From positions 45,417-109,416 of the forward strand of contig CANPZL010000002.1 in the NCBI GenBank assembly GCA_947589055.1: DNA of 64,000 bases. The letters run 5' to 3'. The translations under genes were made by a program, and so were the position numbers. The DNA comes from an uncultured Lachnospiraceae bacterium (lineage in GTDB: Bacteria; Bacillota; Clostridia; Lachnospirales; Lachnospiraceae). Positions 46,301-54,692 of the stretch are shown one piece after another (positions within the stretch are counted from its first letter, which is position 1; every line of letters begins with the position of its first letter). The notes below the pieces were generated by a model that was given only the letters and a program-made list of their open reading frames with translations, was not told where the DNA came from and did no database searches.

Positions 46301-49300
46301 TACTTTATTCTTACAAGCCGCATCTGTATATAAGGTAAATTCTGCGCCATTTAATTTAGCCGCTGAAGCTGACGCACTTGCGACAGCATTTTTTATAACT
46401 GTAATACTGCCCAGAATCTGCTCATTTTCCACGGTAGCCGCCAGATAATACTCATTTTTGTTCTTATTTCTATTCGTATCCTCAAAGTCCGTTACATGAC
46501 CTGTTACATCCAACGGAATCGGATCCGTTATTGCCATATATCCGCTGGGAGCTGTTTCTTCCTGTATCGTAAGCGTTAAGTCCGTCCACTGAGTAACGCT
46601 TAATTTCTTACATATCTCATTCAGGGAAATCTGTCCGAAGTATGCATATCCATCTTTATCTGTAACCGCTGTATATCCCGTCGCCTCTCCGTTTGCATAT
46701 AACTGGAACTCTGCCCCGGCTAACGAGCGGCCGGTATCACTATCCTGCTTGAGAATCCGAAAGCTGATAATCGGAGCCTCACTGCTGATTGTCTTATTAT
46801 AAATATTCAGCGCATTCCCAGTAACATCTTTGGTTACAGAAGTACCGTTTTCGCTTACATTTACCTCATACTGCTTGCTATCCCGGATATAGCCATCCGG
46901 TGCCTTTGATTCCCTTACATAATAGGTTCCCCAAGGTAAATCCGTAAATGTCACCTTACCGGAAGCATCAGAGGTCGCAGTACCGACCGGAAATCCATTG
47001 CTGTCATACAATATAAATTCAGCACCTGCTAAAGCAGCCGCATCTGATATATCATTTGAATATCCATACTTGGTAAGTTCAATGCTTCCGTTTTGCTTTT
47101 CATTGGTAAAGGTTTTTGTAAGTGTCACACCATTTCCTGTTATGTCACTTGTCTGAATCTTCCATTCCTCTGCGGATTTATTATATCCCTCCGGCGGAGT
47201 GATTTCCTTTACGGTATAGTTACCAAAAGGCACATTGGTAAAGGATAACGTTCCATCACTGCCTGTGGTGCCTTTTCGCATCAGTAATCCGCCCTCAGTA
47301 TACAAGCCGAATTCCGCTCCCTGCAAGGGAACACTCGTACCGGAATCCGTTTTGGTGATCTGAATGTTAAATTGTATCTTCTTGTTGACCACCGTAACCT
47401 CTTTGTTACCGGTTCGATCTACCACGACTTCTATCCCGTCTGTTCCATACGTTCCAATATCATATCCTGTTATTCCCGTTTCTTTTATTACATAATCGCC
47501 AAACGGAATATCCGTAAACTCTGCAATACCCCTTGCATTTGTAGTAGCGGTCATAGCTTTCCCACTACCATCCACAACTGGATCACTTTCTCCCTTTTTA
47601 TACAGGGTAAAGGTAACACCCTCCAGCGGTTTTGCAGGTGTGCTATTATCTACTTTATAAATCCGGATATTTCCCTTTGCTACTTCATTGGTAACCGTAA
47701 CCCTTAAGGTCTGATCTGCTCGTTCTTTCCCCGTGCCAATGGTAAAGGAATGGATCGTGCTGTCCAGGATATACCCGTCCGGTGCTTCTACTTCCCGATA
47801 ATAATAGGTTTTCCCAAGCTCCAGATTCTCAAAGGTCACAACACCATTTACTGTTTGTTTAATTTCTATACGATCCGTTGCCAATGCATCCGCATATAAT
47901 TCAAAAGTTGCTTCACTACTGGTAATTGTTACATTTTCCGTATCCGTTTTCGTAATTGTCAGGCTGCCCATCGCCTTTTTATTCACGACACTTGGCATTG
48001 CACTGCTTCCGGGATCTCCATAAGTTACCTCAAAACCACTTCCGGTGTTTGTAATAGTCACTTTTACCGGCTCCGTATTGGCAAGATAGCCTTCCGGTGA
48101 ACGAATCTCCTTGATATAATAGTCCTCACTGGCGGTTATATCATCCGTTGATACAGAAAAGCGTACCTGTCCCTTCGCATCTGAAGTTTTCTGTGTGATA
48201 AGGGTCGTGCATGCACTATCTGCATACAACCCAAATAAAGCGCCGGGCAATGACTGATTTTCTTCCGTAATTTTATTGATTCCAATCTCTACAGTGTGGG
48301 AGATTGCTTCATTTGCAACCACGATTTCATAATAATTCTTACCGGGTTCCGTTGTTATCGTCCAACCTTTAACCGGTATATCCGTTGTTACACCATTGTA
48401 GCCGGTAGGCGCTTCTGTCTCCTTTAAGACAAAGGTGTATCCTTCATTCGGATCCACACCCTCAAAGGTAACATATCCCTCCGTATCCGTCACGCCTTCT
48501 CCTACCAATATCTGACGGGAACCTACCTGTAAATAGAGTTCAAATCTCGCACCTTCCAATACTTTATGGGTCACGCTGTCAATCTTCCGCACCCGGAGAT
48601 ATTCCTGAAGGACAGAACCTGCCATGGAAGAACTAAACTGTACATTCTCCACGCTGCCGGAAGACTGTTCAAATGTTCCGGCTGTTCCCTGGAAGGTAAC
48701 ATGATTGACAATGTCAATTCCGTCTAATTCCTGTGACAGTTTATTAAATCTGGTCGTGAATTCAAACAGATAGCAGTCACTGTTTATCTCCGGCAGTACA
48801 ACCGTCAGACAGTTATTCACACAAACCGCCTGATACGCTCCCGATCCTACCGGTGTCCGGCTTCCATCCGCATTGATCTTATATAAAGTACCGCTGATAT
48901 AATCAAAATAATCCGCCAGCTGATCCGTGATCGTAGGATTCGTATACTTACTCATGTCGTTTCTGGCTTGATTGATATATACCTGCCAGGTCACTACCGA
49001 CTCACTGCTCCGATAAGCATATTTCTTATCCAGCGTACCGCCCAAAGGTCCCGTAACCGTTGCGCTTCCAGTATCTGTTATTTGGGAATTATCCGGAAAT
49101 GTCTCCGTCAATGTTGCGTTATTTGTATATGTAGTTGCCTCCATTTCAGCTGCTGGATCCGGGTTTTTAGTCAGATAGGTAATCCAGAAACCGTCCTTAT
49201 CCGCAAAAAAGCGCTCCAGTTCTGAATCCGTCTTCTCTAACGTATAGCTTAAAGTCGTCTCATCACCATTCTGCTCTATATTCGGCTCTAGCTTTACTGC

Positions 49301-51925
49301 GTTTGCATCCCAATATTTATCCTGAATCGTAAAGCTGCCCGGCACATATTCCATATCCTTCGGCAATATATCTTTTAATTCAATCTTTGTAACTTGCGGA
49401 TCTAGCGGTTTTACTTCTACTGTCCAAAGAACCGTACCATCACCGTTTACCTTGCCTGATTTATAAAGCAGCTCCGGATCCGTTATTTCCAGCCATGTCG
49501 ACGCCGAATCCTCAACTATATTAGTTAATGATTCACTGTCCAGCTCAACATTGTTTACAAAATTCTTCCAGCCATTGTTATACATATCCGGATTCACGGT
49601 GAATCGAATGGTGATTTCCACCCGTTCCTCCAAATTGTCAAACATAAAGACAATCTGACTCTCCGTACCGTTATCTTTTCCACTTTCATCTACAGTCGGC
49701 GCAGCACTGCCTGTGCAGCTATAATCCAAATACTTCATATAAGCTGTATCAAATTTATCGGTAACCGTTGTCTTGCCAAGTTCTTTTTCTGCATCATTCA
49801 CAACGATCTTCCATGTAAAGATCCCCCGTATAGGGTCATAGGAGACAAAAGACTTATCCAGCAGGTTAATACCGGGAACACTTGCATCTTTCTCTACGTC
49901 AAACTTATCCCCATCTAGTTCAGCCTTATTGGTAAATTTGGCCACAGAATAATCCGTAATCTTAGTTGTATATTCTACAGTATAAGTTTGTTTGTTATTA
50001 GAACCGCTAAAAGTAATTTCAAATCCGCTGCTAGTATTACTAACAGAAGCATTACTATCATTCGGAGTTATCGTAACATTACCGCTCAGCTCCTGTCCAT
50101 TGCCAAAGGTATCCTTATACGTTGCTCCGCTTATATCTAACTGTTCTGTATTGATGACAACGGTCCAATGAATCAAACCATCTGTCCCAATCACGCCTGT
50201 TTTCTGTATCATATCCGGAGTTACAGTAACGGTTCCCGTGCTGTTTACCTCCGGTGTCCCGTCGTCCGGAGTAAAGACTGCAGAATTATTCACCGAGCCA
50301 ACTGTTGCATTTGTAATCTGCCCCGTACCAAATATATTTTCATTATATTCTGTCAGAAACTTTACATTGGCCCGCCAATAGGTATCCACATCCGTGACTG
50401 TGATTTCAATATTCTGTCCCTCTTGCTTTACATCAACATGACCATTATTCGTTTTGGTATCCGTTAATTTGGGATAGTCTCCTACCGCTGCATAGGTCAG
50501 TCCCTCCGGCAACGTATCCTTAATCACACCGGAAAGGGTATCCCGTCCATTCGGATCCAATGCCATCGTCCATTCAATGTATCGTTTTCCGTTAACTAAA
50601 ACAACATTCCCGGACTTATACATTCCCACATTGCCCGGTTCCCGTTCCTCATCATCCTTCGTTTTTCCAAGTGTTTCAACATTTACATTATAGTTTCCAT
50701 TTTGAGTAGGGAATTGTATTTCCTTCTTCTGTCCCTCTTTCTGTAGTTCCTCGCTAAAACCACCGGCAAATTCCACATAAAAAGGAATATCCGCATGATT
50801 TTTAACATTCTCATTAAACGTAAATGTAAGGGTTCCGTCCGGAGAAATCTTCACATGGCCAATGGAAGTCCCGTTTTTATCTTTCAGTTCATGTTCAGCG
50901 TCTACATCTACCCGGATAGAAGGCGGCAGTTTATAAACATATTCCTGTCCCGGAACAATCGCATTTCCCTCACCAATATTAAAATCCAGACGCATATCTA
51001 TATCCGCATCATACGGAACCGTAAATGCATCTCCTTCCTTCCATTCCTCTACATGGGTTCCCTCGCTATCCTGCCAACTGGCTTTCAACGTCATGTTATA
51101 CAACTCAATCGTTGTATCATCAAAAATATTCGTTTCCGAATTGGCAATCGGTGCCAGTCCATTGTCAATCCTGGCAGTACCACGTCCAGCCCCATACAAT
51201 CCTCCGTTAATAACGGAAAGCTGACTGGTATTTGCCGCCTCTGTTGTGGTTGCTTCAGTATCTGTCGCTTCCGTCTTGGCTTCCTCGGTACTTGCCGCCT
51301 CCGTTGTGGCCTGCGCCGCCAGTTCCTCTAAAGGTACTCTGGAAAATGTTACCGTTTTTCCGGCATTCCCTGCCTGCGCCGGGAAGAAGATCTCGCAGGT
51401 GGCTCCCTCTCCATACGCATCGGGAAGCACGGTTCCTTGTATTTCAATCGCTGTCACTACATTACCTGTATTTTCCAGTACCGCTTCCGTAAACTTAAGC
51501 ATTACCGTTGTACCAGCAATTCCCAACGTAGCGATCTCCCGTCCGGCTCCGTCCAATACAGAAGCAGACGGTATACCGGTGGGAACCAGTCCGCTCGGAA
51601 GGGTATATACATAATTCTTTTCTAAGATTTCCTGGGAAGGAGCAATACTCAATGTCATAACCGTCCTGATCTGTCCGTCCTGCGGCAGATACATAGGTAC
51701 CCCCTCCGGCTGTGCTAAAAGATCCTCTCCTGTAGCTTGATATGTAAAAGAAAGCCCTATAATCTGCACTGCGGACAATGCATCACTTCCTAACACTTCC
51801 TCATTTGCCTTTGCCACTTTCACATCCATAGGCAAAAGTGTAACCAATACCACTGCAGCCATCATCACTGCAAGCGTATGCTTCCAAAACAAGCTCCCCC
51901 TTAAGTTGCGTAGTAAATGCTTCAT
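43352..51925 (-). CDS. Giant sortase-anchored adhesin with SpaA/Cna-B repeats
   Basis: A 2857-residue surface protein and the largest gene here. Residues 1-40 are a signal peptide. Residues about 45-430 hold two related N-terminal domains, a Thr/Glu/Ala-rich linker between them. Residues about 430-1105 hold some five adhesin-type units resembling collagen/fibrinogen-binding domains, each with a K-S/T-G start and W-x-V-x-I/V-N core. Residues about 1105-2805 hold 16 SpaA/Cna-B-like beta-sandwich repeats of about 106 residues; each pairs a Lys near its start with a Glu before the APxGY motif, as in domains that form isopeptide bonds. The end is VPKTGD, a hydrophobic helix and GKRGIFGQK, a sorting signal. 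Start at 51925 follows AGGAGG. No pilin-type sortase is adjacent. Confidence 0.92.
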   Translation of the reverse strand: MKHLLRNLRGSLFWKHTLAVMMAAVVLVTLLPMDVKVAKANEEVLGSDALSAVQIIGLSFTYQATGEDLLAQPEGVPMYLPQDGQIRTVMTLSIAPSQEILEKNYVYTLPSGLVPTGIPSASVLDGAGREIATLGIAGTTVMLKFTEAVLENTGNVVTAIEIQGTVLPDAYGEGATCEIFFPAQAGNAGKTVTFSRVPLEELAAQATTEAASTEEAKTEATDTEATTTEAANTSQLSVINGGLYGAGRGTARIDNGLAPIANSETNIFDDTTIELYNMTLKASWQDSEGTHVEEWKEGDAFTVPYDADIDMRLDFNIGEGNAIVPGQEYVYKLPPSIRVDVDAEHELKDKNGTSIGHVKISPDGTLTFTFNENVKNHADIPFYVEFAGGFSEELQKEGQKKEIQFPTQNGNYNVNVETLGKTKDDEEREPGNVGMYKSGNVVLVNGKRYIEWTMALDPNGRDTLSGVIKDTLPEGLTYAAVGDYPKLTDTKTNNGHVDVKQEGQNIEITVTDVDTYWRANVKFLTEYNENIFGTGQITNATVGSVNNSAVFTPDDGTPEVNSTGTVTVTPDMIQKTGVIGTDGLIHWTVVINTEQLDISGATYKDTFGNGQELSGNVTITPNDSNASVSNTSSGFEITFSGSNNKQTYTVEYTTKITDYSVAKFTNKAELDGDKFDVEKDASVPGINLLDKSFVSYDPIRGIFTWKIVVNDAEKELGKTTVTDKFDTAYMKYLDYSCTGSAAPTVDESGKDNGTESQIVFMFDNLEERVEITIRFTVNPDMYNNGWKNFVNNVELDSESLTNIVEDSASTWLEITDPELLYKSGKVNGDGTVLWTVEVKPLDPQVTKIELKDILPKDMEYVPGSFTIQDKYWDANAVKLEPNIEQNGDETTLSYTLEKTDSELERFFADKDGFWITYLTKNPDPAAEMEATTYTNNATLTETFPDNSQITDTGSATVTGPLGGTLDKKYAYRSSESVVTWQVYINQARNDMSKYTNPTITDQLADYFDYISGTLYKINADGSRTPVGSGAYQAVCVNNCLTVVLPEINSDCYLFEFTTRFNKLSQELDGIDIVNHVTFQGTAGTFEQSSGSVENVQFSSSMAGSVLQEYLRVRKIDSVTHKVLEGARFELYLQVGSRQILVGEGVTDTEGYVTFEGVDPNEGYTFVLKETEAPTGYNGVTTDIPVKGWTITTEPGKNYYEIVVANEAISHTVEIGINKITEENQSLPGALFGLYADSACTTLITQKTSDAKGQVRFSVSTDDITASEDYYIKEIRSPEGYLANTEPVKVTITNTGSGFEVTYGDPGSSAMPSVVNKKAMGSLTITKTDTENVTITSSEATFELYADALATDRIEIKQTVNGVVTFENLELGKTYYYREVEAPDGYILDSTIHSFTIGTGKERADQTLRVTVTNEVAKGNIRIYKVDNSTPAKPLEGVTFTLYKKGESDPVVDGSGKAMTATTNARGIAEFTDIPFGDYVIKETGITGYDIGTYGTDGIEVVVDRTGNKEVTVVNKKIQFNIQITKTDSGTSVPLQGAEFGLYTEGGLLMRKGTTGSDGTLSFTNVPFGNYTVKEITPPEGYNKSAEEWKIQTSDITGNGVTLTKTFTNEKQNGSIELTKYGYSNDISDAAALAGAEFILYDSNGFPVGTATSDASGKVTFTDLPWGTYYVRESKAPDGYIRDSKQYEVNVSENGTSVTKDVTGNALNIYNKTISSEAPIISFRILKQDSDTGRSLAGAEFQLYANGEATGYTAVTDKDGYAYFGQISLNEICKKLSVTQWTDLTLTIQEETAPSGYMAITDPIPLDVTGHVTDFEDTNRNKNKNEYYLAATVENEQILGSITVIKNAVASASASAAKLNGAEFTLYTDAACKNKVTGTNIINPVTTSGDGTAVFQNLPVGTYYVKETKAPTGYTLNSRISKVVITGNSVTGTAVSNPSSLTFTDERIQVYISKQDLTGGTELSGAKLEVRDTSGNVIDSWTSGASSHRIPYDKLETGKIYFLRETAAPNGYGYAEEIEFTVNSDGSITIRNGKGELGTDGKTIIMRDRPITLYVSKQGIDTTGAVETENLPGALLAIYDGNKEIHRWTSSSRRYQIPAGILTAPSTGYKEYTLRELSAPNGYLPADNLRFAVGSDGTIYSIDINGAYQTLTGNVITIQDSQKQTGSIYVRKVDSSTGLALAGATFILTDASGTQIDTWVSSGGVKEIKNLSLNEHYYLEETVAPVGYAGMLESIEFYLNDDGKIIIVSGDKTILNSSKDTLTIQNEPIRLQIIKQDEWGSSLPGATLEIYRCDDSTGIYDPASTPIVTFVSEGEDGTVIDCTLLECGETYALHEVTPPEGYQLAADIIFDIDAKGKVIRKDGTSVHNGIVIMQDEEAGLSVQKVSAEDGTPLDGCELELTSIDDPNWETQTWISNAAAPETWDPLEVTPGCTYQLREITAPKGYAYTNSIEFYISPINNQVYIRGEMQPHRTVKIADGMLRLTVSKQDVFDKTEVPNAVLGIYDEYDQLVVSWTTGTEAQAVDTSNLIAGEEEDSYKEYTLREITPPEGYYKAEDIHFAIGWDGTIYSVEENRNGEKVYTLADDNLLTMYEEPMVSISKQDLAGEEVPGATLTVTAKDDPDFEPFSWVSGDMPKYFETGAFKPGCTYVLTETNAPKGYAYAESIEFRIEEDGTVYVNGKKIDNRSIVMVDDVIQVWISKQDITNGRELSGAKLTVKDEAGNVIYSFTSTDQPTMLPGELFTTPKPGEMAYFSLTEITAPEGYEVAETIYFALDSYGQVYIRDAGGNYVLLTDHMVVMKDQPVVTDSDSDGSSRLGVPKTGDNRPITGILLLAMISLFGFLLLLYGFLFGKRGIFGQK
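43510..48612 (-). repeat. Sixteen SpaA/Cna-B protein repeats
   Basis: Repeats of about 100-120 residues in tandem. Units 1-8 start with varied motifs (VRKIDS, TKTD, YKVDN) and have GAxFxLY. Units 9-16 form a second group beginning (I/V)SKQD or similar, with a WxSG or WTS segment and [EF]x[IV]xxDGx[IV]YI. DNA copies have diverged, so assembly collapse is less likely than for exact repeats. Confidence 0.8.
48615..50630 (-). repeat. About five adhesin-domain repeats in the giant protein
   Basis: Units of roughly 115-150 residues start YKSGNV, QKTGVI, LDKSFV, YKSGKV and DKKYAY and share a W-x-(V/I)-x-(I/V)-N motif and a D-x-L/F segment. They resemble tandem collagen-binding/DUF11-like domains. 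Boundaries are approximate. Confidence 0.6.
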
Positions 51926-52006
51926 ACCCATACCTCCTGCTCTTACTTCTTATATCAATTTTCTTATTTTTTCCGACAATACACCTAATTTTATTAAATC
52001 ATACTT

Positions 52007-52035
52007 ATTTTATCACTCTTTTTCTTATTTCTCAA
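52007..52035 (-). promoter_or_regulatory. Predicted sigma-A promoter of the giant adhesin gene
   Basis: -35 TTGAGA (52035-52030), 17-base spacer and extended -10 TGATAAAAT (hexamer 52012-52007), about 80 bases before the start. The surrounding leader is very A/T-rich. Confidence 0.7.
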
Positions 52036-52105
52036 GATTTATTTCTTGGAATAATATAAACATAAAGGAATATTCTTCCAAACAAATGTTTCAGAAAACG
52101 AATAC

Positions 52106-52142
52106 GAAAAAAGGCACGGAAACAAAAAAGCTTTCCATGCCT
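52106..52142 (-). terminator. Terminator after the Cys-rich membrane protein gene
   Basis: AGGCATGGAAA and TTTCCGTGCCT pair on the minus strand (one G-T) around GCTTTTTTG, followed by TTTTTTC. It starts 16 bases after the stop codon and ends the gpsA-side operon. Confidence 0.85.
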
Positions 52143-52157
52143 ATCTAACTTAAGGAT

Positions 52158-52955
52158 TCAAGACGGTCTCTGTCTTTTGCAGCCCAACTCCCCCGTACAG
52201 TTCCCGCACTGAAGTCTGGCATTGGAAGCCGGATAAAACCGTTCCCGGTGAAACAGATGATTCCATTCCCAGCACCCTACCACCAGTACTGCCGCTGCAA
52301 GCAGGCTGTATGAATAAAAACCTTTTAGAAACAACAGGGGAACGACCAGCATTCCGGCGTCCCAGTTATAGATCCTGCATTGGGTACAGCAGCGGTTTTT
52401 CATGAATATATCCCGAAAGGGACACCAGAGATTCAGACAGATCAGTTCTCCAATATAAAACAATGCCGAGGCAATCAGGAGTATACGGTTGTCCAGCCAA
52501 GCCGGAGCCAGCCGCCCGGTCTGTTGCAACGCTCGAAGCCCTGCCACTATCGCTATTGCAAACAGCCACGCAGATAAAACCAGGATAGCGCCTCTTCGGC
52601 TGACAGACTGTTCTTTTTGATACTGCCGCCAAAAGGAGTTGTCCGCTGTCTTTGGCGAACCTTCCTGCTTCCACTTAATATAGGCGGCAGTGGGAAGAAA
52701 TTCTTTTTTCCGGAATTTCTGACAGCCTCTGGGTCTTCCTGTCAGAGCCGGAAGCAGTTTTTCCAGCATAAACCATAGATAGAGCAGCCACAACAGATGC
52801 AGCACCGACCATCGGTGAAAAAAATTCATTCCTTCCAGTACAGAGGTTTCCCCCGACCATTCCTCCGGTCTAGATGCCGCAAGCCAGAGCAGGACCAGCA
52901 ATACCAGAATGCGGAAGATAAATTTTAACCATTGAATCCTGCTTTGTCTGTTCAT
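52158..52955 (-). CDS. Polytopic membrane protein with two Cys clusters, unknown function
   Basis: A 265-residue protein with about five to six hydrophobic segments. A cytoplasmic or extracellular loop carries WCPFRDIFMKNRCCTQCRIYNWD (Cys at about residues 182, 193, 194, 197), and the C-terminus carries CGNCTGELGCK. These clusters suggest metal binding or an iron-sulfur site. I do not recognise the family. It is 13 bases after gpsA with only a weak ribosome site, so coupled translation is likely. It is the last gene of the long run from rbgA. Confidence 0.75.
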   Translation of the reverse strand: MNRQSRIQWLKFIFRILVLLVLLWLAASRPEEWSGETSVLEGMNFFHRWSVLHLLWLLYLWFMLEKLLPALTGRPRGCQKFRKKEFLPTAAYIKWKQEGSPKTADNSFWRQYQKEQSVSRRGAILVLSAWLFAIAIVAGLRALQQTGRLAPAWLDNRILLIASALFYIGELICLNLWCPFRDIFMKNRCCTQCRIYNWDAGMLVVPLLFLKGFYSYSLLAAAVLVVGCWEWNHLFHRERFYPASNARLQCGNCTGELGCKRQRPS

Positions 52956-52968
52956 ATCGTATCATTCT

Positions 52969-53964
52969 CTACCATTCGGATTCTGAAGTTTTATTGCGGA
53001 GCAGCAGGGAAGGAACCGCCTCTTTTGCCGGAACCCCATCGAATAACACCCGGTTCACCTGTTCCGTGATGGGCATTTCTACCTGATACTTTTTTGCCAG
53101 TGCCAGTGCCGCCTTTGCAGAATAAACGCCCTCGACTACCATTTTCACCTCGTCCATGGCCTCCTGATAGGTTTTCCCCTGTCCGATCAGATACCCGGCA
53201 TTATGATTCCGGCTATGGCTGCTGGTACAGGTGACAATCAAGTCTCCGATACCGGATAATCCACCCAGGGTTTCCATTCTGCCGCCCATTGCCAGACCCA
53301 GACGGGTGATTTCCGCTATTCCTCTGGTAATCAATGCCGCCTTGGTATTATCGCCGAAGCCCAGCCCGTCAACCACACCGGCCGCCAGTGCAATGACGTT
53401 TTTCAAAGCCGCTCCCAGCTCGATTCCTACCATATCCGGACTGGTATAGACACGGAAATAAGAATTCATAAAGGCATCCTGAATGGTTTCCGCCGTATTC
53501 CGATCCTTCGCTCCTGCCACTACCGTGGTCGGAATCCTGCGCCCTACCTCTTCCGCATGGCTGGGGCCTGAAAGTACCCCAACCCTCGCCTGCGGGATTT
53601 CCTCCTCGATCACATCTGTCAGGTTCAACAAAGTCCCTTCCTCAATACCTTTGGATACATTTACGATCAGCTGCCCCTCTTCCACATAGGGCGCCATACT
53701 CCTTGCGGTGGTACGGATAAAGATAGAAGGAACGGCAAGCACGATCATATCCTGACCGGCGACACTAGGTTCCAATGCATTCGTCACCTGTATCGCTTCC
53801 GGAATGGATACACCAGGAAGCTTATACAGCTGTTCCCGATGCTCCCGAATCATATCTACTTCCTGCTTATCAATTGACCAAAGCGTCACCTGATGCCCAT
53901 TTTCACATAACAAGACCGCAAGGGCGGTTCCCCAGCTTCCTGCACCCAATACACTTACTTTCAT
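52969..53964 (-). CDS. gpsA: NAD(P)-dependent glycerol-3-phosphate dehydrogenase
   Basis: A 331-residue enzyme that reduces dihydroxyacetone phosphate to glycerol-3-phosphate for phospholipid synthesis. It shows the Rossmann motif VLGAGSWGTALA, SVLSGPSHAEEV-type segment GVLSGPSHAEEVGR, AALKNVIALAAG with the catalytic Lys, and GLSGIGDLIVTCTS. ATG at 53964 follows GAGGAAG; a longer in-frame extension into plsY is rejected. plsY upstream uses the product, a common gpsA-plsY-der grouping in Firmicutes. Confidence 0.97.
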   Translation of the reverse strand: MKVSVLGAGSWGTALAVLLCENGHQVTLWSIDKQEVDMIREHREQLYKLPGVSIPEAIQVTNALEPSVAGQDMIVLAVPSIFIRTTARSMAPYVEEGQLIVNVSKGIEEGTLLNLTDVIEEEIPQARVGVLSGPSHAEEVGRRIPTTVVAGAKDRNTAETIQDAFMNSYFRVYTSPDMVGIELGAALKNVIALAAGVVDGLGFGDNTKAALITRGIAEITRLGLAMGGRMETLGGLSGIGDLIVTCTSSHSRNHNAGYLIGQGKTYQEAMDEVKMVVEGVYSAKAALALAKKYQVEMPITEQVNRVLFDGVPAKEAVPSLLLRNKTSESEW

Positions 53965-53983
53965 ATCTTCCTCTGCCTTCTTT

Positions 53984-54691
53984 TTATTTACTCTCGGTTT
54001 CTGTTTCTGATTTTTGTATCTCTGCTTCCGGTTTTTTCTGTCCCAGTTTGCTTTCCTCCCCATGCAGGAGACGGATGATATTAGCCTTATGTTTAAATAT
54101 GGCAAGCCCTGCCAGACAGCCAAGTACGAGGATGCTTTCCAATACATAACCGGAGCCAAGATGGTAGATATGCTCCGGATTGATGCATACAAAGATCGTA
54201 TACATCAGCCACATCTGTATCATCAGGATTATGGAGCCTAAGGATACATAGCGGCTGATTGCCACCACTAAAACAAACACGACCAGGCAGGATAAAATGA
54301 TCCGCAGATCCAACAGGCTGATCACTGCTCCTGCTATGGCGGAGATTCCTTTTCCGCCCTTAAACCCCATATAAAAGGGAAAAATGTGTCCCAGCACGAC
54401 GCCCAGCCCGGTATAGATCACCAGCAGCAGCGTCATATCCGGCACCAGTTTTCCAAAGATCAGCCGGGTCACCAGACAGGCTAAAATGCATTTGAGGCAG
54501 TCACCGATAAAAACCAGCAGTCCCGCCCGTTTTCCAAGCACCCGTAACGCATTGGTGGCTCCAGAATTTCCGCTTCCGTATTCCCGTATATCAATGTGAT
54601 GTACCTTGCCGATAATGTATGCGGTCTGAAACAGTCCGAAGGCGTATCCCAGTACCAGACAAAGCAGACGATAAAGGATTTCCGTTCCCAT
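53984..54691 (-). CDS. plsY: Glycerol-3-phosphate acyltransferase PlsY
   Basis: A 235-residue integral membrane enzyme that acylates glycerol-3-phosphate from acyl phosphate. Motifs are GSGNSGATNALRVLGKR, GHIFPFYMGFKGGKG and a later ISRYVSLGSI, with about five to six helices. A charged C-terminal tail of about 35 residues (KPEAEIQKSETETESK) is longer than usual. It starts one base after the der stop and lies 19 bases before gpsA. Confidence 0.96.
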   Translation of the reverse strand: MGTEILYRLLCLVLGYAFGLFQTAYIIGKVHHIDIREYGSGNSGATNALRVLGKRAGLLVFIGDCLKCILACLVTRLIFGKLVPDMTLLLVIYTGLGVVLGHIFPFYMGFKGGKGISAIAGAVISLLDLRIILSCLVVFVLVVAISRYVSLGSIILMIQMWLMYTIFVCINPEHIYHLGSGYVLESILVLGCLAGLAIFKHKANIIRLLHGEESKLGQKKPEAEIQKSETETESK

Positions 54692-54692
54692 G

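Noticed and set aside
50795..51331. 178-residue plus-strand frame within the giant adhesin gene
   Set aside because: Antisense to a well supported coding region; basic composition typical of shadow frames.
52969..54192. Long N-terminal extension of gpsA
   Set aside because: The extra 76 residues overlap plsY and are unlike any GpsA; the ATG at 53964 has its own ribosome site and begins the Rossmann motif.
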